Part shown: positions 1-12,071 of the stretch, piece after piece
How positions within the stretch are numbered: the first letter of the stretch is position 1
How the letters are laid out: each line of letters opens with the position of its first letter
Source: Neonectria sp. B-13
Taxonomy: Eukaryota; Ascomycota; Sordariomycetes; Hypocreales; Nectriaceae
Assembly: GCA_002682825.1 (NCBI GenBank)
Contig: NOKP01000028.1
Location: 1 to 64,000 of the forward strand
Direction of reading: 5' to 3'
DNA: 64,000 nt
Made by a program: the position numbers and the translations under genes
Notes under the pieces: model-generated
Told to the model about the DNA's origin: nothing
Database searches by the model: none
Seen by the model: only the letters and a program-made list of their open reading frames with translations

Positions 1-100
1 TTTCTGTGCATTTTTCTCTCTGTTTTCGCTGCCCGCTTGGAATTGCACTAAGTCCCACGACACACAGTCCTGACCCTGACCCTAGAACCACCTCCGATGA
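1..100. repeat. Little-mutated copy of dispersed repeat A (partial, at window edge)
   Basis: This ~100-bp segment is GC-normal and stops abruptly where the AT-rich block begins. The same sequence recurs in the same orientation at 20528-20622. There nearly every difference is C to T or G to A, for example CGCTG to TACTG and CCCACGAC to CCTATGAT. That is the RIP pattern, so this is the less mutated copy. The element continues left of the window and cannot be classified. Confidence 0.8.
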
Positions 101-1640
101 TTATAGAGCTTACTGACTAGGTCTTTCTTTTATTAAAACTTATGCTTAATTATGGCTAAGATGTCTCTAAGTTATAACTAGGATTTAAATGTATTAGTAT
201 CCTTTCTAAAGAGAATAGCTTTAACTATAAGGTTGATTATATAGCTAAAGTAATAGCTTTACTATTCCTTGCTATAGAACTTAAATCTCTTTCTAATAGT
301 ATCTATTATAGTATTATTGTTTAGTACATTATTAAGTATAAAGTACTTAATTTTCTTATCTAGAATCTTATATAACTTAAGTATTTTAATAATCTTATGT
401 CTAATATTAGCCTTAAAGTATTAAACTATTAGCTTAAGTACTCTAAGAATGAGTTTATAGGCCTTACTATCCTTATTTCAAAAGAAGTATATAATACTAT
501 ATAGTATATACTTATTTTATAATCTTTAATTATTAAATAAGATATATATTAACCTAAAGGCATTTCTTAATACCTTAATAATCTTTTCCTTATATTTCTT
601 AAACTTAGTAATAGTATACTTATAAACTGTATTATAACTAATATAGGCATTCATACTTATAACAAATAGATTAAAGTACTTAAAAACAGTCTATAACTTC
701 TTATTTTTAGGTTCTTAGAAGGATAGATTGCCTTTAACAATCCATTTAACCATTAGATACTAGAAGATATTTCTATTAAAGCTCTTAATAAGGTAATTTA
801 TAATTGTTTACTCTTAGAGTATATTAAGATTAAAGCTAAAGGCTTTTATTATTATTTAATATCCTATGAATAGTTTCTTTTAAGATACTAGTATAGACTG
901 TTTTCTAGAGGGATCTTGAATCTTATAATAGTCCTAAAGATACTATTTAGCATTTTAAGTACTAATAGCAATTATATTGCTAGGCTTTAGCCTATTCCTT
1001 TTAATGCACAATCTATAGACCTATTACTACTCTAAGTCCTTCTCAATATCAAAGCTATATTCCTATACCTATAATTTTGTATTTCTGCTTTACTAAGACT
1101 ATATATAGTTATAGAAGTATTAAAACAGTTGATCTTTATCTTATTGAGTAGTATAGGCTTTGGCTAGTATAGATAGCTTAGGTATTAATAGAGCTAGTGT
1201 TAAGGGACCTAGTATGAAAAGGGAAGCTACTATAAAATCTATAGCCTTAAAATCTAAACTTTAGGACATTTTAAAGCTAAAGAAATAAGATACTAGAGAA
1301 GTAAACTGTAAAGAGGAGATTAGACTAATACTAATATAAGAGTAATAGAGTTAATAAATAAGTGAATTGCATTTAATGCATTTTATATCTAATGTATTAA
1401 TGTATTAAACTAATAGTATATTAAGGAGTACTATATAGTACTTAGATTTATAATATAATTAGGTATAATAGGAAGTATCTCCTAATAAGCACTAATACTT
1501 AACCTACCTTAGGCTAAGCTACCTAGCACTAGAGTCTAGGAACATTGCTATAATACCTAATCAACCTTATTAACATAACTAACTCAATATTATGGGGATA
1601 TTGAGTTAGTTGATTAGTAAGAATAGGCTCTATTGAGTTA
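101..1640. repeat. AT-rich RIP-degraded block
   Basis: Very AT-rich sequence dense in TA dinucleotides, with stops in every frame and no coding signal. It has the texture of heavily RIP-mutated transposon sequence. A perfect 14-bp inverted repeat lies near its right end (1577-1590 with 1598-1611). No family could be recognised. Confidence 0.8.
1577..1611. repeat. Perfect 14-bp hairpin at AT-block edge
   Basis: AACTAACTCAATAT (1577-1590) and its exact reverse complement (1598-1611) flank a 7-nt loop, TATGGGG. A further GAGTTGGTTGACATTAA-like motif follows at about 1641-1660 and recurs at about 60658. It may be a transposon end or a leftover palindrome. Function unknown. Confidence 0.6.
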
Positions 1641-1647
1641 GGTTGAG

Positions 1648-2330
1648 TTGGTTGACATTAACCTGGTTGATAACCTCTTGATTGACGTTGCGTTGATCGC
1701 CACCCTGTGTCAGAGTGAGTATGCTCTAGAAATTGACACCTCGGCCTTATATCTGACGAACTGCTATAGAAAATATCCCCATATGCACGTGCAGGGCTTC
1801 GACTTTAATATGATACAGCCTGAGATATAAGTGCATGTAACAGATATTATATTTCGCTGATTCATACCGCCGAGGATTCAACGGACTATGGAACCCCCGA
1901 AGCCATTCGACCTTGAGGGCTCTTGGAAGCCGGTTGGCACCGACTGGGACTTTATGCATATCCGAACACTCTTCGGCAGTATTCAAAGCTGGCTAGATCT
2001 GTATGAAAAGATGATCATGTTGGTTGAATCCTCCATTAGCCCCTGCCCGCTAGCCTCGACTAACCCCTTAGCCAGGCACCTGAAGCCTGGGACGGGTCTC
2101 ATGGAGCAGGTCGAAATCGATTGGGTCCCACGGTGTGACGACGAATCTCTTCCTCAGGACAGTGCTCTGAGTCAATGGGCCTCAAAGCTTCTCGACGCAA
2201 TGGATCGGTACGGCCGCCCAATGAGAGTGCACCCTGAAGAGACGCAACGCCAGCTTGCACTAGCTGGCTTCGAAGACATCAGTGAAACAGTCATCAGAGT
2301 GTGTCACAATCCTTCAGAGTGCGTAATCAA
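1648..2330 (+). pseudogene. LaeA-like SAM-dependent methyltransferase relic
   Basis: Two open stretches in one frame (1648-1830, 1888-2439) read like the middle and C-terminal part of a fungal LaeA/UMTA-type class I methyltransferase. Visible blocks: GFDFNMIQPE, a TDWDFMHIRTLFGS block (the 'DF.H.R.L.GS' motif), RHLKPGTGLMEQVEIDW, PRCDDESLP and AMDRYGRPMRV. The reading frame has TAA at 1828 and TGA at about 1858. These may lie in a decayed intron, since the expected donor now reads ATAAGT. The SAM-binding N-terminus is unrecognisable in the AT-rich flank, and similarity ends after IRVCHNP at about 2310. Such proteins methylate small molecules or act as regulators of secondary metabolism; this copy should be inactive. 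Confidence 0.72.
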
Positions 2331-2819
2331 CCAACTACTTCCAATCGTTGGAGCCGTTGGATCCTCCAACTGTGGGTCCAACTCAACTGAGATCTCGCTC
2401 CCCGTGCTTAGCAACCAGCCAATTCAGAGGTCCAGTTGATTGGGTTTGGATCCAACCGGTTCCAGCTCGTTCCGGTGTCCGAGGGTCATGTGAGACCCAG
2501 GCGCCGTAACTTTGACCCCACCTTCAACTTCCCAGTTTGGCTCTTCATACGGCCCACTGGCCAATGATCGGCCGCTGAGGGGCATCATCTTGAGCCAAAC
2601 GCGACAACCCTCTTCTCGCCTCTCCCACCCGCGTCTGCTTTGCGCTCTTCTCGTGCCAATCTGGCGTCTGATTAGAATTGATTCTAGAGCTCGTCATTCA
2701 GCTTCTCTACGTAAGGCTGAACGGTGGGGCCTTGGAAGTTGAGCCTCCATGTGATGGCCTGTGGGGGATCTGTAATGTCGCTAACTAATGGAAGCCACGA
2801 TGAATATAGTACGACCCCG
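2331..2819. other. No recognisable gene
   Basis: GC-normal sequence after the methyltransferase relic. Short ORFs here have no recognisable domains. Confidence 0.5.
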
Positions 2820-3080
2820 GTCGAGCGCAGGGTTCTGCAAGCCGGCTGTAGTGGCGATGCCCTCCTCATCATCTGACCCTTCCTCCTCGTCCTCATCCTC
2901 GTCCTTTTCCTATTCCTCGTCATTCTCTTCATCGTCACTCTTAACTTCCTGTTCCTCTTCCTACTGACGCCCTGGCCAGTACCCGCCCGAGCAAAAGCCC
3001 ATGTAACGCTGCCCGATGGAGCGATACTTGCTCATCGATGCCTCCTTACCCTTCCGCCCAAACGGTATTGGATACTCGCT
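2820..3080 (-). pseudogene. Possible relic of the tyrosine-recombinase-like family (acidic region)
   Basis: Read on the minus strand, one frame gives a basic K-x-x-x-M-S-K-Y-R-S-I-G-Q-R-Y-M segment, then WPGRQ, then a long Glu/Asp-rich tract interrupted by two TAG codons. The order 'x-K-Y-x-x-x-W/Q-x-x, aromatic, GRQ, acidic tract' resembles the fuller copy at 52-54 kb (TREKYKSRWKHFTCYL, then a long E/D tract). The match is short and low in complexity, so this is a weak assignment. Confidence 0.35.
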
Positions 3081-5844
3081 AGAGATTGCAGCGTCTCAGT
3101 CAGGACGCTGTCGAGCCGCCAGCAGCACCAGTCCATCTTGCGATCGAACCTCTAGCCAAGCCGTAGCAGCAGTCGCTATTCTCGAGCTGCTTTCTCGTCA
3201 TCTGCAGTCATAGCCTGGCCTCCTTCTCTGCCTCCTCTCACCAGCGGGCCTGCTGCCGTCTTTGCCTTCACCCACTCGGCTGCTAGAAAGCATCAAGCAA
3301 TACTACAAGCAACCCTTAGTACAGGAGGTACATCGAAATCCTCCATTCCTCCTTATCGTCTATTTTTGCTGCACGGCTCATCCACCTGATTAGTGCGCTA
3401 GCCAAGGCCACACAGCCTACGGTTCCGGGTACTAGCCATGGGCAGTCTCCGTTACTCACTAACCATGCCTCTAATTTAATCTACGATGAGAGGAGCCTAC
3501 GGTGCATTTTCACGCTTAGCGGTAGATTGGGCAGTGTTGTTGTGGACTGCTTGCCCTGTGTTGCGAATACCTGAAACGTTTTCCGCCGCTTGATCCCCAG
3601 ATGTACCCCACCTCCATCCTCGGCTCTGAACTGGGTTCTGTATAACGTCATCGTCGATGTTATTCTTGCAACCTCCTGTAATCACTTGAACTCAGACATA
3701 TGGCAACCTATGTATCCATGGGGCAAGCCTTAAGCACGGCAAGCCGACTTGTCGACACGTGCCCTAGCCAAGGAAATAATAGTTTGTGTCTGCTCATGGA
3801 TGCAACGACACGTTCACTTGGCCGGTAGCTATCGCGAATTGTATTGTCGCATGGACTGTTTCCATGTTCAGTTTCCAGCCTGTGAGGTAAAACAAGATGT
3901 TGCATCGTAGCGGGTCGGTCAGTACATTGAAGCGTCTCAGTGTGGTATGTACTTCATCTAACGAGGTATTTGACCCACCACCTCCTGATGATAAGTCATA
4001 CACATACGCTTCTGTCGGTAAACTCTGACCGAGAATTATGCCACTATAGAATATAGGGCAGATTGAGTGATTGAATGGAACCTCAAGACAATGTCTAGCT
4101 GTAGCTGTGACGCAGGTTTCCCTTGTGTACTGCGACATCCCCTCACCTTACGCGTAAATCAGGTGGTAGCCGGAGAATACCGAAGAACCCGTTTGTGGGT
4201 CCCGTCTCAGGATCCCTCCAACGCATGTACTTGATTCTTAACGTATGCATTCAACTAGGGTCCCTACAGCCAACATTCCGAGGTTATAAGAGGCCAAGAC
4301 CTTGATGGGTTGAGACTTGAGCTAGAGAGGGCAGAGCTAAATGTCCAGGAGGCATTGGAAGCGTTCCAGTAAAAGGCAAGACACATCCGGAAGCAAGAGG
4401 GCGAAGACATCGAAGAGCAGGGCGATCTTGCTCCCCCAAATGCACAGCTCCGTCGGCTAGGAGCAGAAAGATGAATCAGGAGACCCTAGTAGGTAGTACA
4501 AAGCCAGGATAAATGTTTTTACTGTATGTTTGGCACCTAAGTCTAGTCGGGTTTCTGGCAATGGTAGTACGACAATATCTCATCGAATATCACGGGTAAA
4601 GTTTGGGGGGAGGGGCGCGGAGTTGTTCTAGCCATTCTTGGCGGGGTATTGGGAAGGCCCACTGGGCATCGCTGCTGGCGGTTATCTCGGCGGCCTGGGT
4701 GGGGATGGCGCTGCGGCTCTCATCGAGGATCGTGAGCTGGACAACTCGGAGGCATTGCAGCTCGCGCGCCTCGGTCAGTGATAATTTCATTGTGAGCGTG
4801 CGACTAGTGTGTGGCTAACCGAACTCGGTGAATGTGCTGACAATGGTGGAGGATCCTGGCCGTCGTGAGCCATTACGTACGTAGTCAATAACAGCACGGG
4901 CAATGAGACTCGAGCCTTTCGCTATGTGCGGAAGGTGGTCTTTTGAGGCATTTGAGTAATGACTGGTCAGGCCTCGCCTCTTCATCACACGCTAGGCTTT
5001 CGTCCTGTTGATCGACGCGGATTTCTCACCAAGACATGTAAATCTACAGAGTCTAGAGAAGGCTGCCTGAGCCGCTCTAAGAGTGCGCCTCAGGAAATCT
5101 CCGTTGGGCTGCATTATCTCTGATATCCACGAGCATTGTACTGTACTTCCAATTAATTGTAAGAGGACGAACTTTCGTGAGCATCTGTTTCTTGTGCGTG
5201 TCATGCCTGAAACACCCCGCCCGAATCTGCTGGTCCTTGTGCCTTTGGCAGCCGATAGCAGTCTGTGCAGGAGGTATGCCGCTCCAGACGACCGAATCAC
5301 ACTTTGCCAGCTGTTAGCATACCGTCAGTCGCAGGTGCTCTGCCGCTACCAGGTGGTTCCACATTCCAAAAAGGCTCGGGGGGGCAGATTTGCCGTATGG
5401 TGTTGCTTCATCCAAGAAACAAAGTCGTTGAGTCACCAGCATTACTACTGTACACAATTGATCCACCCGAATCTCCCAGAAAAAGCATATACTGACAGTG
5501 CATACCAACCATCCCTTGCCAAGGTGGCCGTTCTCACTTGCTCGTACATAAATTGGGTTGACCGAACTATTATAGATGTCACAGGAACCAATTCTTTCGC
5601 AAGCTTGCCTATTTGGCACCAAGTTCCTTCCTAAGTTGCCAAGGCGTTAACCCACGTCGTGAGTTCGATTGTCTTATCAATGTGTATGTACTCACCCAAG
5701 GCAGAACCAAAACACCCACTACCCGGCGGGTTGACTAAGCAGGCTTCTAGGCCCCCCCCTCTCCTACCGGAGAGGGGGCATTACAACCTGTTTCTTGGTC
5801 ACTGCTGTATCTCTCTTATGTACCTTCAAGTTATCACAACTTCA
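3081..5844. other. Gene-poor stretch with degenerate coding traces
   Basis: No gene is supported over 2.7 kb. Weak traces: at about 4305-4472 (+) a charged, coiled-coil-like frame with one TAA, vaguely like the tail of a fungal pogo-type transposase; at about 4600-4780 (+) a Gly-rich frame (AAGGYLGGLGGDGAAALIED) of unknown origin. A 114-aa minus ORF (3794-4138) and a 183-aa plus ORF (5083-5634) have no recognisable features. A strong GC-rich hairpin lies at 5755-5778. Confidence 0.5.
5755..5778. repeat. Perfect 10-bp GC-rich hairpin
   Basis: CCCCCTCTCC (5755-5764), loop TACC, then GGAGAGGGGG (5769-5778). It sits about 75 bp before the AT-rich block starts. It could be a transposon terminus or a structural element; no function is assigned. 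Confidence 0.6.
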
Positions 5845-6585
5845 TTAAAAGAATAATATCTACTTTTTGCCTTTAATAATTAAAAACCTACTCATAATAT
5901 ATCTAGCTCTTATATTATAACTATACTAAGTTTTCCTTTATTAAAGTAAATCTAGTATTCTACTCTTCTTATACCTATAGTTAAAGCTAGACAGTAAGGT
6001 CTAAAGGGATACTATAGTCTTATCCTACCTCTATAAAGCATATATATACACCTATTAGGCATTACAAAGCTAGCACCCCCTATTCTAGGTAAACTAACTC
6101 CTCTAGGGTAAGTGGCTATGGATGATATTAGAGATATAAGTATAAGAGCTGCTTAATGTCTATAAGAAGATATAGTTTTATATAAGGCTAGCTGTAAAAG
6201 AGAATAGTCTTATTATAGTAGTTTATAAGCTATATAATAACCTAGAATTAAAGCTATACTATTCTAGTTAGAGGGATATTATATTAGTAATTATAGGCCT
6301 ATAGCTAGCTAAGTAGGTTATTATTATTCTTATTATTAAATTAGGCAAAATACTAATATTAATAGTTATAATTATACTAAAAGGTACTATAATAACTATA
6401 TTAATACTATCTATTATAGCTCTATATAGTAATATACTTAATTGCCTTAATAAGATTAAGCTAAAGTATTATATTTAGTCTTTAGGCTTAATAAAATTAG
6501 TATTATTTATTATTATTTCTATTAAGATAGCTTATATAGAAGGGTTTCTTAAGTATACTAACTAGCTAATAAACTAATAGTAGTT
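5845..6585. repeat. AT-rich RIP-degraded block
   Basis: TA-rich sequence with no coding frames and the same texture as the other AT blocks. It ends sharply at the GC-normal repeat B at about 6586. No element family is recognisable. Confidence 0.78.
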
Positions 6586-7135
6586 AGTTTGGCGGCGGAA
6601 AGGGACAAGAAACAACACCCCAAATGGATGACAGTCCCTTAGTGAGGTACTCAGAAATGCGTCGCACAGGCGTCTCAGTCGGTCAGCCCAAGGCTGCACC
6701 AGACAGCGCGTATGTGGTCTAGCAGTCTAGTGTTTAGTACCTCCTAATAGGGAAGCATCTCATGAGGTTGATTGTCAAGTCGAAAGCAGGAAAGAATGTT
6801 GGCAAGGCATCGAAAAAGCCTACGGTCGGCTTGACAATTGGCGTTGTAGAAGACAGAGGTTCGACCTAGAATTGAGTGAAGATTTGAATGTAATTACAGA
6901 ATTCTTTCTCAGTAAACAAAGGCAAAGGCTTGAGCTTTGAGCTCAATGAGCTCGTTTCTCTCGTCTCTCTGCAGTAAGAAGCTCTCAAGTCCTTATCTCT
7001 CAAGATGATGATGAAAAGAAAAACCCCTTCCCTCCTTCCCTTCTTAACCTCCCTTGTGGCTGCCCCCTTCCACATCCAATTACATCCTTGCTAGCAACCA
7101 GCTAGCCCACTTGGCCCTTAGCCCCTGCCACATTA
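6586..7135 (-). mobile_element. Dispersed repeat B, little-mutated copy (LTR-like)
   Basis: About 550 bp of GC-normal sequence sandwiched between AT-rich blocks. Its reverse complement matches 17766-18313 over the full length, with differences almost all C to T or G to A. A 69-codon frame is open in both copies (6866-7075 minus; 17824-18033 plus), but its composition suggests chance conservation from shared descent rather than a protein. Length and lack of a real ORF fit a solo LTR or non-autonomous element. No clear TG...CA ends or target-site duplication could be fixed. Confidence 0.7.
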
Positions 7136-10030
7136 GATTGGATTATAATTAATAAGTACTATTTAATAATTATAGTAAGTAACTATTAATAATATATATT
7201 ACAATTAGCCTAGTATATATAGTAAGTTTTACACCTTAACTTTATAGCAGAAACTTTTATCTCCTTGAGTCATTATTGCCTTAGGCTTGGGTATTAAGCC
7301 TATTATACTGTTGTTTTTTCTGTTTTCTTTTATACTGTTTAACCTTTAGCCTCTTCTCTAGGTGTGTGCTACCAAGGACTATTATATCTAAATATAGTAA
7401 GTTTGAATATAAATAGTATAACTAATAGTAATACTTCTATTAATCTATTAGAAGGTTTTTATTAAATATAATAAGCTTATATAGGTATATACTATTAGAA
7501 AGTTAATAAATTAGGCTAATATATAATATATTATTTAGTAAGAATAAGGCTTAAATATCTTATATAAGAGAATAATTAGTTTTATATAATTATACTAAGC
7601 TTAAATAGACTTATTTAAAAGTAAGAAGGATAGGATTATTCTTTACTATCTAATAAAGAATCTTATAACTAATAGCTATAAAAGATCTACTAAGTAGTAG
7701 ACTTAGAGTTTAATAGGAATAGTATATATTAATTCCTAGATATAATAATGCCTTTTTGTTTTAGGGCTTTTAGTTAGTAAGATTATACGAAATAGGTTTT
7801 AAAGTATTTTAATTAGATATATAAGACTTATTATAAGTATATATTATAGCTTAGTAAGACTACTTTACTAGAAGATAATAGATATATATATATTAACTGT
7901 ATAATAGCTCTTTTATTAGTTAAGCTTAAATAAAGAAAGTAGTTATCTATATAAAGATATAAGTTAGTATTCTTAGAGTTATATATAATCTCTTAATATT
8001 ATAGTATAAATTAATTATATATTTAATATATATAATAAGCAAGTAGGATAAATAAGTAAGTATAATAAAAATCTTAATCTTTAAGATAGAAATTACTATA
8101 AAAATACAATAAATTATTTAATCAATTAAAACTACTTATTATACTCTTCCTTAGATATTTTAATTACTATCTAATATATTCTTAAATTATAATTAGTCTT
8201 ACTATATATACTATAGTACTAAACTCTTAATTATACTAACCTTTCTTAACTATTACTTTTTAATAATTTAACTACTACTTATACATTAATATCTATTTAA
8301 TTAATTACTTATCTTTCTTTCTTTATTATTATTACTTCTCTTTTCTATAGGTAGGTTCTTTTTGCTTTATAATAGTAGCTTAGTATCTTATTTACTTATT
8401 AAAGGTTTTAAATCTTAGCCCTTAATAAGGTATTCTTATATAAGACTATTTTTATACCTTTAGAAAGAGACTTTAATACTTTTAGAATTAACTCTAAAGA
8501 GCTACTTTAATGTCTTTTGATTTATCTCTTAAGGTATTTAGACTAAGATCTAGCCTTAAGTACTATCTTTAGGGTTTTTAAAACCTAAAGAGTAAAGTAA
8601 TTAGCTTCTTTTTTAATTAGTATTAGAGTTTATAGCTATATATTAAGCTTTAAGATTATACTTTCTAGATTAAGAGGAATAAGCCTAGTTTATTTAAAGG
8701 TTACTTTAATATTCCTTTCTATTATAATAGTCTAAAATATTGTATAAAAGGCTAGAAAGAACTTAGTCTTTAAAATATAGGTTATAGAGTATTTAATTAG
8801 ATGTTTTATTTCTTATCTATAAGCCTTCTTAAGTAGGCTAAAGTACCTAATGTTAAAAGGCTAAAGTAGATAAAATAAATAAGATAGTATATAAAGTATA
8901 ATAATCTTATTTTCCTTATAATATATCTTAAAGTTAGCTAAGTAATAACCTTTATACTTATTAAGGATTAGAAGATAATAGTAACTATTTAATTACTTAG
9001 TTATATATTAGTTAAAGTACTTTAGCTACTTTAGACCTATTTTATTATTAGTCTAGCTATTTTAGCTTATTATAATAGCCTAATTGCCTAAAAGGTTACT
9101 TTCTTAGTACTAGTTAGTAAAGTAATATTAGCTTATACCTATAATAAATAGCTAAATTGCTTAGCTTTCTATATTAATTACTTAAATAATTATAATCTAT
9201 TTATAGTTTTTAGACTATACTAATTTCAATTGTTTATACCTTTTTATACTTATAATAACTATTCTACTTATAATTATACCTATTAGAAAGCTAATCTTAT
9301 TAAAGTTATAAATATTATCTACTTAAATACTATACTTTATAATTATATTCCTTATAAGCCTAAACTAATTATAGATAATAATTAAATCTTTATACTTAGC
9401 TCTTTAGTAGTAATATTTATAGAAAAAATATATCTTAAGCTTATAGTATTACTTAATAAAGTTAAAAGCCTAATACTTATCAATATGTAATATATTACAG
9501 TTAATAAGCAATCAATTAGCTATTTCTTTAATACTATAGAGTTATAAGGGAAATCCTTATAAATCTAGGTTAAGAATAAACTAAATAATAATCTATTCCT
9601 CTAGATTAGATAGCTTGTATGATTTTAGGATAGTATATGCATAGAAAGAATGCCCTTCTGCTAGTGCTATAGCATTATATAACTAACTTTAGAGATCTCT
9701 ATAGTATATTAGAAAGTTAATTTTAGGTCATTTTAAAGGGCCTAAAGGATAAGAAGGGTTCTAACCTTAGTATTTAAGTCTGATATATTTAGTGGTTGAG
9801 AATCAATTGATTAAATAGAGATAATATAGGTTAAGGGATTTTTATTATGCTTGATTGTTTATCCTACTTGCTTATTATATATGTTATAATATATTTATTT
9901 ATTCTTATATAAGCTTATTAAATTTAGCTTATTAATCTAAAATCTTTAAGCTAAAATACTATTTATTATTACATATTATAAGTTAAGTAGTTTAGTTAAT
10001 ACTTAAAGTACTTTATCTATATTAAAGCTC
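7136..10030. repeat. AT-rich RIP-degraded block with a copy of repeat C
   Basis: About 2.9 kb of TA-rich sequence without coding frames. Positions about 7203-7390 match repeat C copies at about 18930-19105 (+) and 19445-19610 (-), including the stretch reading 'accttaactttatagcagaa' and the 'aggactattatat' end. The rest is too degraded to classify. Confidence 0.75.
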
Positions 10031-10731
10031 TTCTTATTATATTATAGAATAATAATAATTTTATTTAGTATAATTACTATATTTAAACATTTATCTTATA
10101 TATCTTAATTATTGAAGAGTATAACTAGGACATTAATAATAATAAAGTATCAAATGACTTTGCACTTCACTGTCCTTCTAATAGCAAAGATAGGTTTAAG
10201 ACTATAAGATGCTTCCTAGATGTAAAGGCTAGAGATAATAGTCTCTTGAATAGAGAAGCCTATAAGCTAAATGCGCTTGTAAATGTTGAAAGCGGGCAGA
10301 AACCGACTTGACTCCTGTATATTGCTGCCAAGAAACAAGACCGTAACTGGGACGTATAGGATGAAGAAATTCATGATGATCATAATCAGTACCTACTGCA
10401 TCTTCGCCCTATCTAAGACAATAATGTATAGTCTCGGATAGAGAACGACAGACTGTCCAGTGACCATGCCATACTATCTAACGTACGTCAAAACCGCCAG
10501 TGGAAAATTCGGCCTAAGGCTGTAGTAGTGCAGCAGCACGACTATCGAGTGTAACACAATCCCCAACGTCGCGACGACGATGCTCCAAAAGTATAGGCTG
10601 TTGTGGTGCCTGAAGCGGTTGAGCAGCGAGATGAGGATCTCGACGCAGTTGTAGCACGCGATTGCGAAGAAGCCGGCGATGGTCATGTCGACCGGCAGTG
10701 ACACCGTGATGGGACCCGTTTCCCCAGCCAT
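10031..10731 (-). pseudogene. DUF7703-like membrane protein, RIP-decayed paralog
   Basis: The first 85 codons (10731-10474) are open and encode two membrane segments with the core YFWSIVVAT. This matches YFWSFIVAT in the intact paralog at 36701-37645. The same frame continues past a TAG to MVTGQSVVLYPRL, VLIMIIMNFFILYVP and FSIQETIISSLYI, each colinear with the paralog (LVTGQSMVLYSRL, VLIMIIVN, FFIQEMIISGLYI). Four TAG codons interrupt this part. Where the paralog allows judgement they replace Trp (GWW) and Gln (KIQVT), as RIP-type transitions would. Similarity fades around 10100-10030 as the sequence merges with the AT block. The product would be truncated after two helices. Confidence 0.8.
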
Positions 10732-10739
10732 GTTGGCTG

Positions 10740-12071
10740 CTGAACTGAAACGTCCGAGCTGATCATGGCAAGACGTGCAAAGAAAGTGAATGAGGGCTTG
10801 TTTTGGTGGTGGAGAGGCAAGAAACAGCTCGGATGCGCAGCCCTAGCGATGGGTATTAAAACGAACTACCGGTCAGGAGCTTGCCTTGTGGCGCCCTCCA
10901 TTAGCATCGACTGGCGACGGCACGTTGGGGAACCTCCCGGAGACATGGGTCGGGGACCGGTAATGCCGATCCGACATGATCCATATCCGCACATGCCACG
11001 GAAATGTTCAATACTATTTGTGATGTTAAAGGACGTCCTAGGGCTCTGATTGGTGAAATGGCTAGGGAGTTCCTTCGCGCTCTTTGGACGTAGTGGGTTG
11101 AACCTTGAGATGTATGCAAGTGATGACGGATTCAGTACCATGTTTAATTGTGCTCTCTCACTTCTTGTATTAACGGCCAAATAAGTATTTAGTTGGCGCC
11201 CTCATCCTGCCCTTAACTTGCCCCAAAGAAACATGAACAGACCAGACGCCCATGCACCTCAGACGTGACTCTGCTGAGACGGAGCTTCCCGAGTGTGGAA
11301 AGCCTAACCTAAAGCCTATCGCTAGGCTGACTTGGCTGAGCCGTTGGTGCCTAAAACCCTTCCATCGACCGTCGGGCGAGCGTGTCAGAGGCCACGCCTG
11401 AAAGGCGGGGTTGACATCTTGAGGGATACCGGTTCGCCCCAGGACGGAGGGTGTGAATTATGGACTACTTGCAGCTTCAACAAGCAGGATGGAATCTTCA
11501 TGCATTTGGAATGAGGGAAAGGCCCCAGGGAAACATTAATGCCCCAAAGCAAATCCTCTATAAAGAGTAGTTAGCTGACCTAGGCTAACTTGACCAATGC
11601 AGGAATCCTCTATCCCCAAGCTAGTAAAAGGGGCACGGTTTTTAAGTCCTTTTTCAACACAGACCATGGCATATAATGATTGGGAATTGCTTGTATATTA
11701 TACTGTTCATGCACCGCCCTGCATGGCGAATACGCTTACGAGATAATAAGGCAACATTTACCAGCGAATTTGTATTGGGCTGTCACCCAAATATCGTGAC
11801 TGGAGTGATTTTAAGGGAGGATGTTTGGAGGAGGCCGCCACAACGGTCTTATGGGATACCTAACTGGAGGTTTTATTAAGGAGCTGAAATTTGGCGACAT
11901 ATGATATCACAACCAGCCGGAATGGATGCCACCTGATGAATTAGATACAAATATAGAAACGGATGACCTTATATATCGACCGACTTTTCACATGAGAATT
12001 TGTCTTCATTGAGACTACTCTCCTCTCCAATATTCGACAAACTCAAGCATCGAAGGCCCGCCCGATCAAGC
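10740..12071. other. Intergenic region
   Basis: No supported gene. The overlapping ORFs at 10765-11180, 11332-11514 and 11676-11879 have no recognisable motifs and conflict with one another. The right part is the likely promoter of the gene that follows. Confidence 0.5.

Noticed and set aside
101..1640. CRISPR-like or regulatory repeats in AT-rich blocks
   Set aside because: No regularly spaced repeats; a eukaryotic genome with RIP explains the texture.
6858..6875. GGTTCGACC-like T-loop motif in repeat B, suggesting a tRNA-derived SINE
   Set aside because: No A-box or cloverleaf around it.
6866..7075. 69-aa ORF open in both copies of repeat B
   Set aside because: Low-complexity, no family; openness in both copies is explained by shared descent of a short frame that lacks RIP-sensitive codons.
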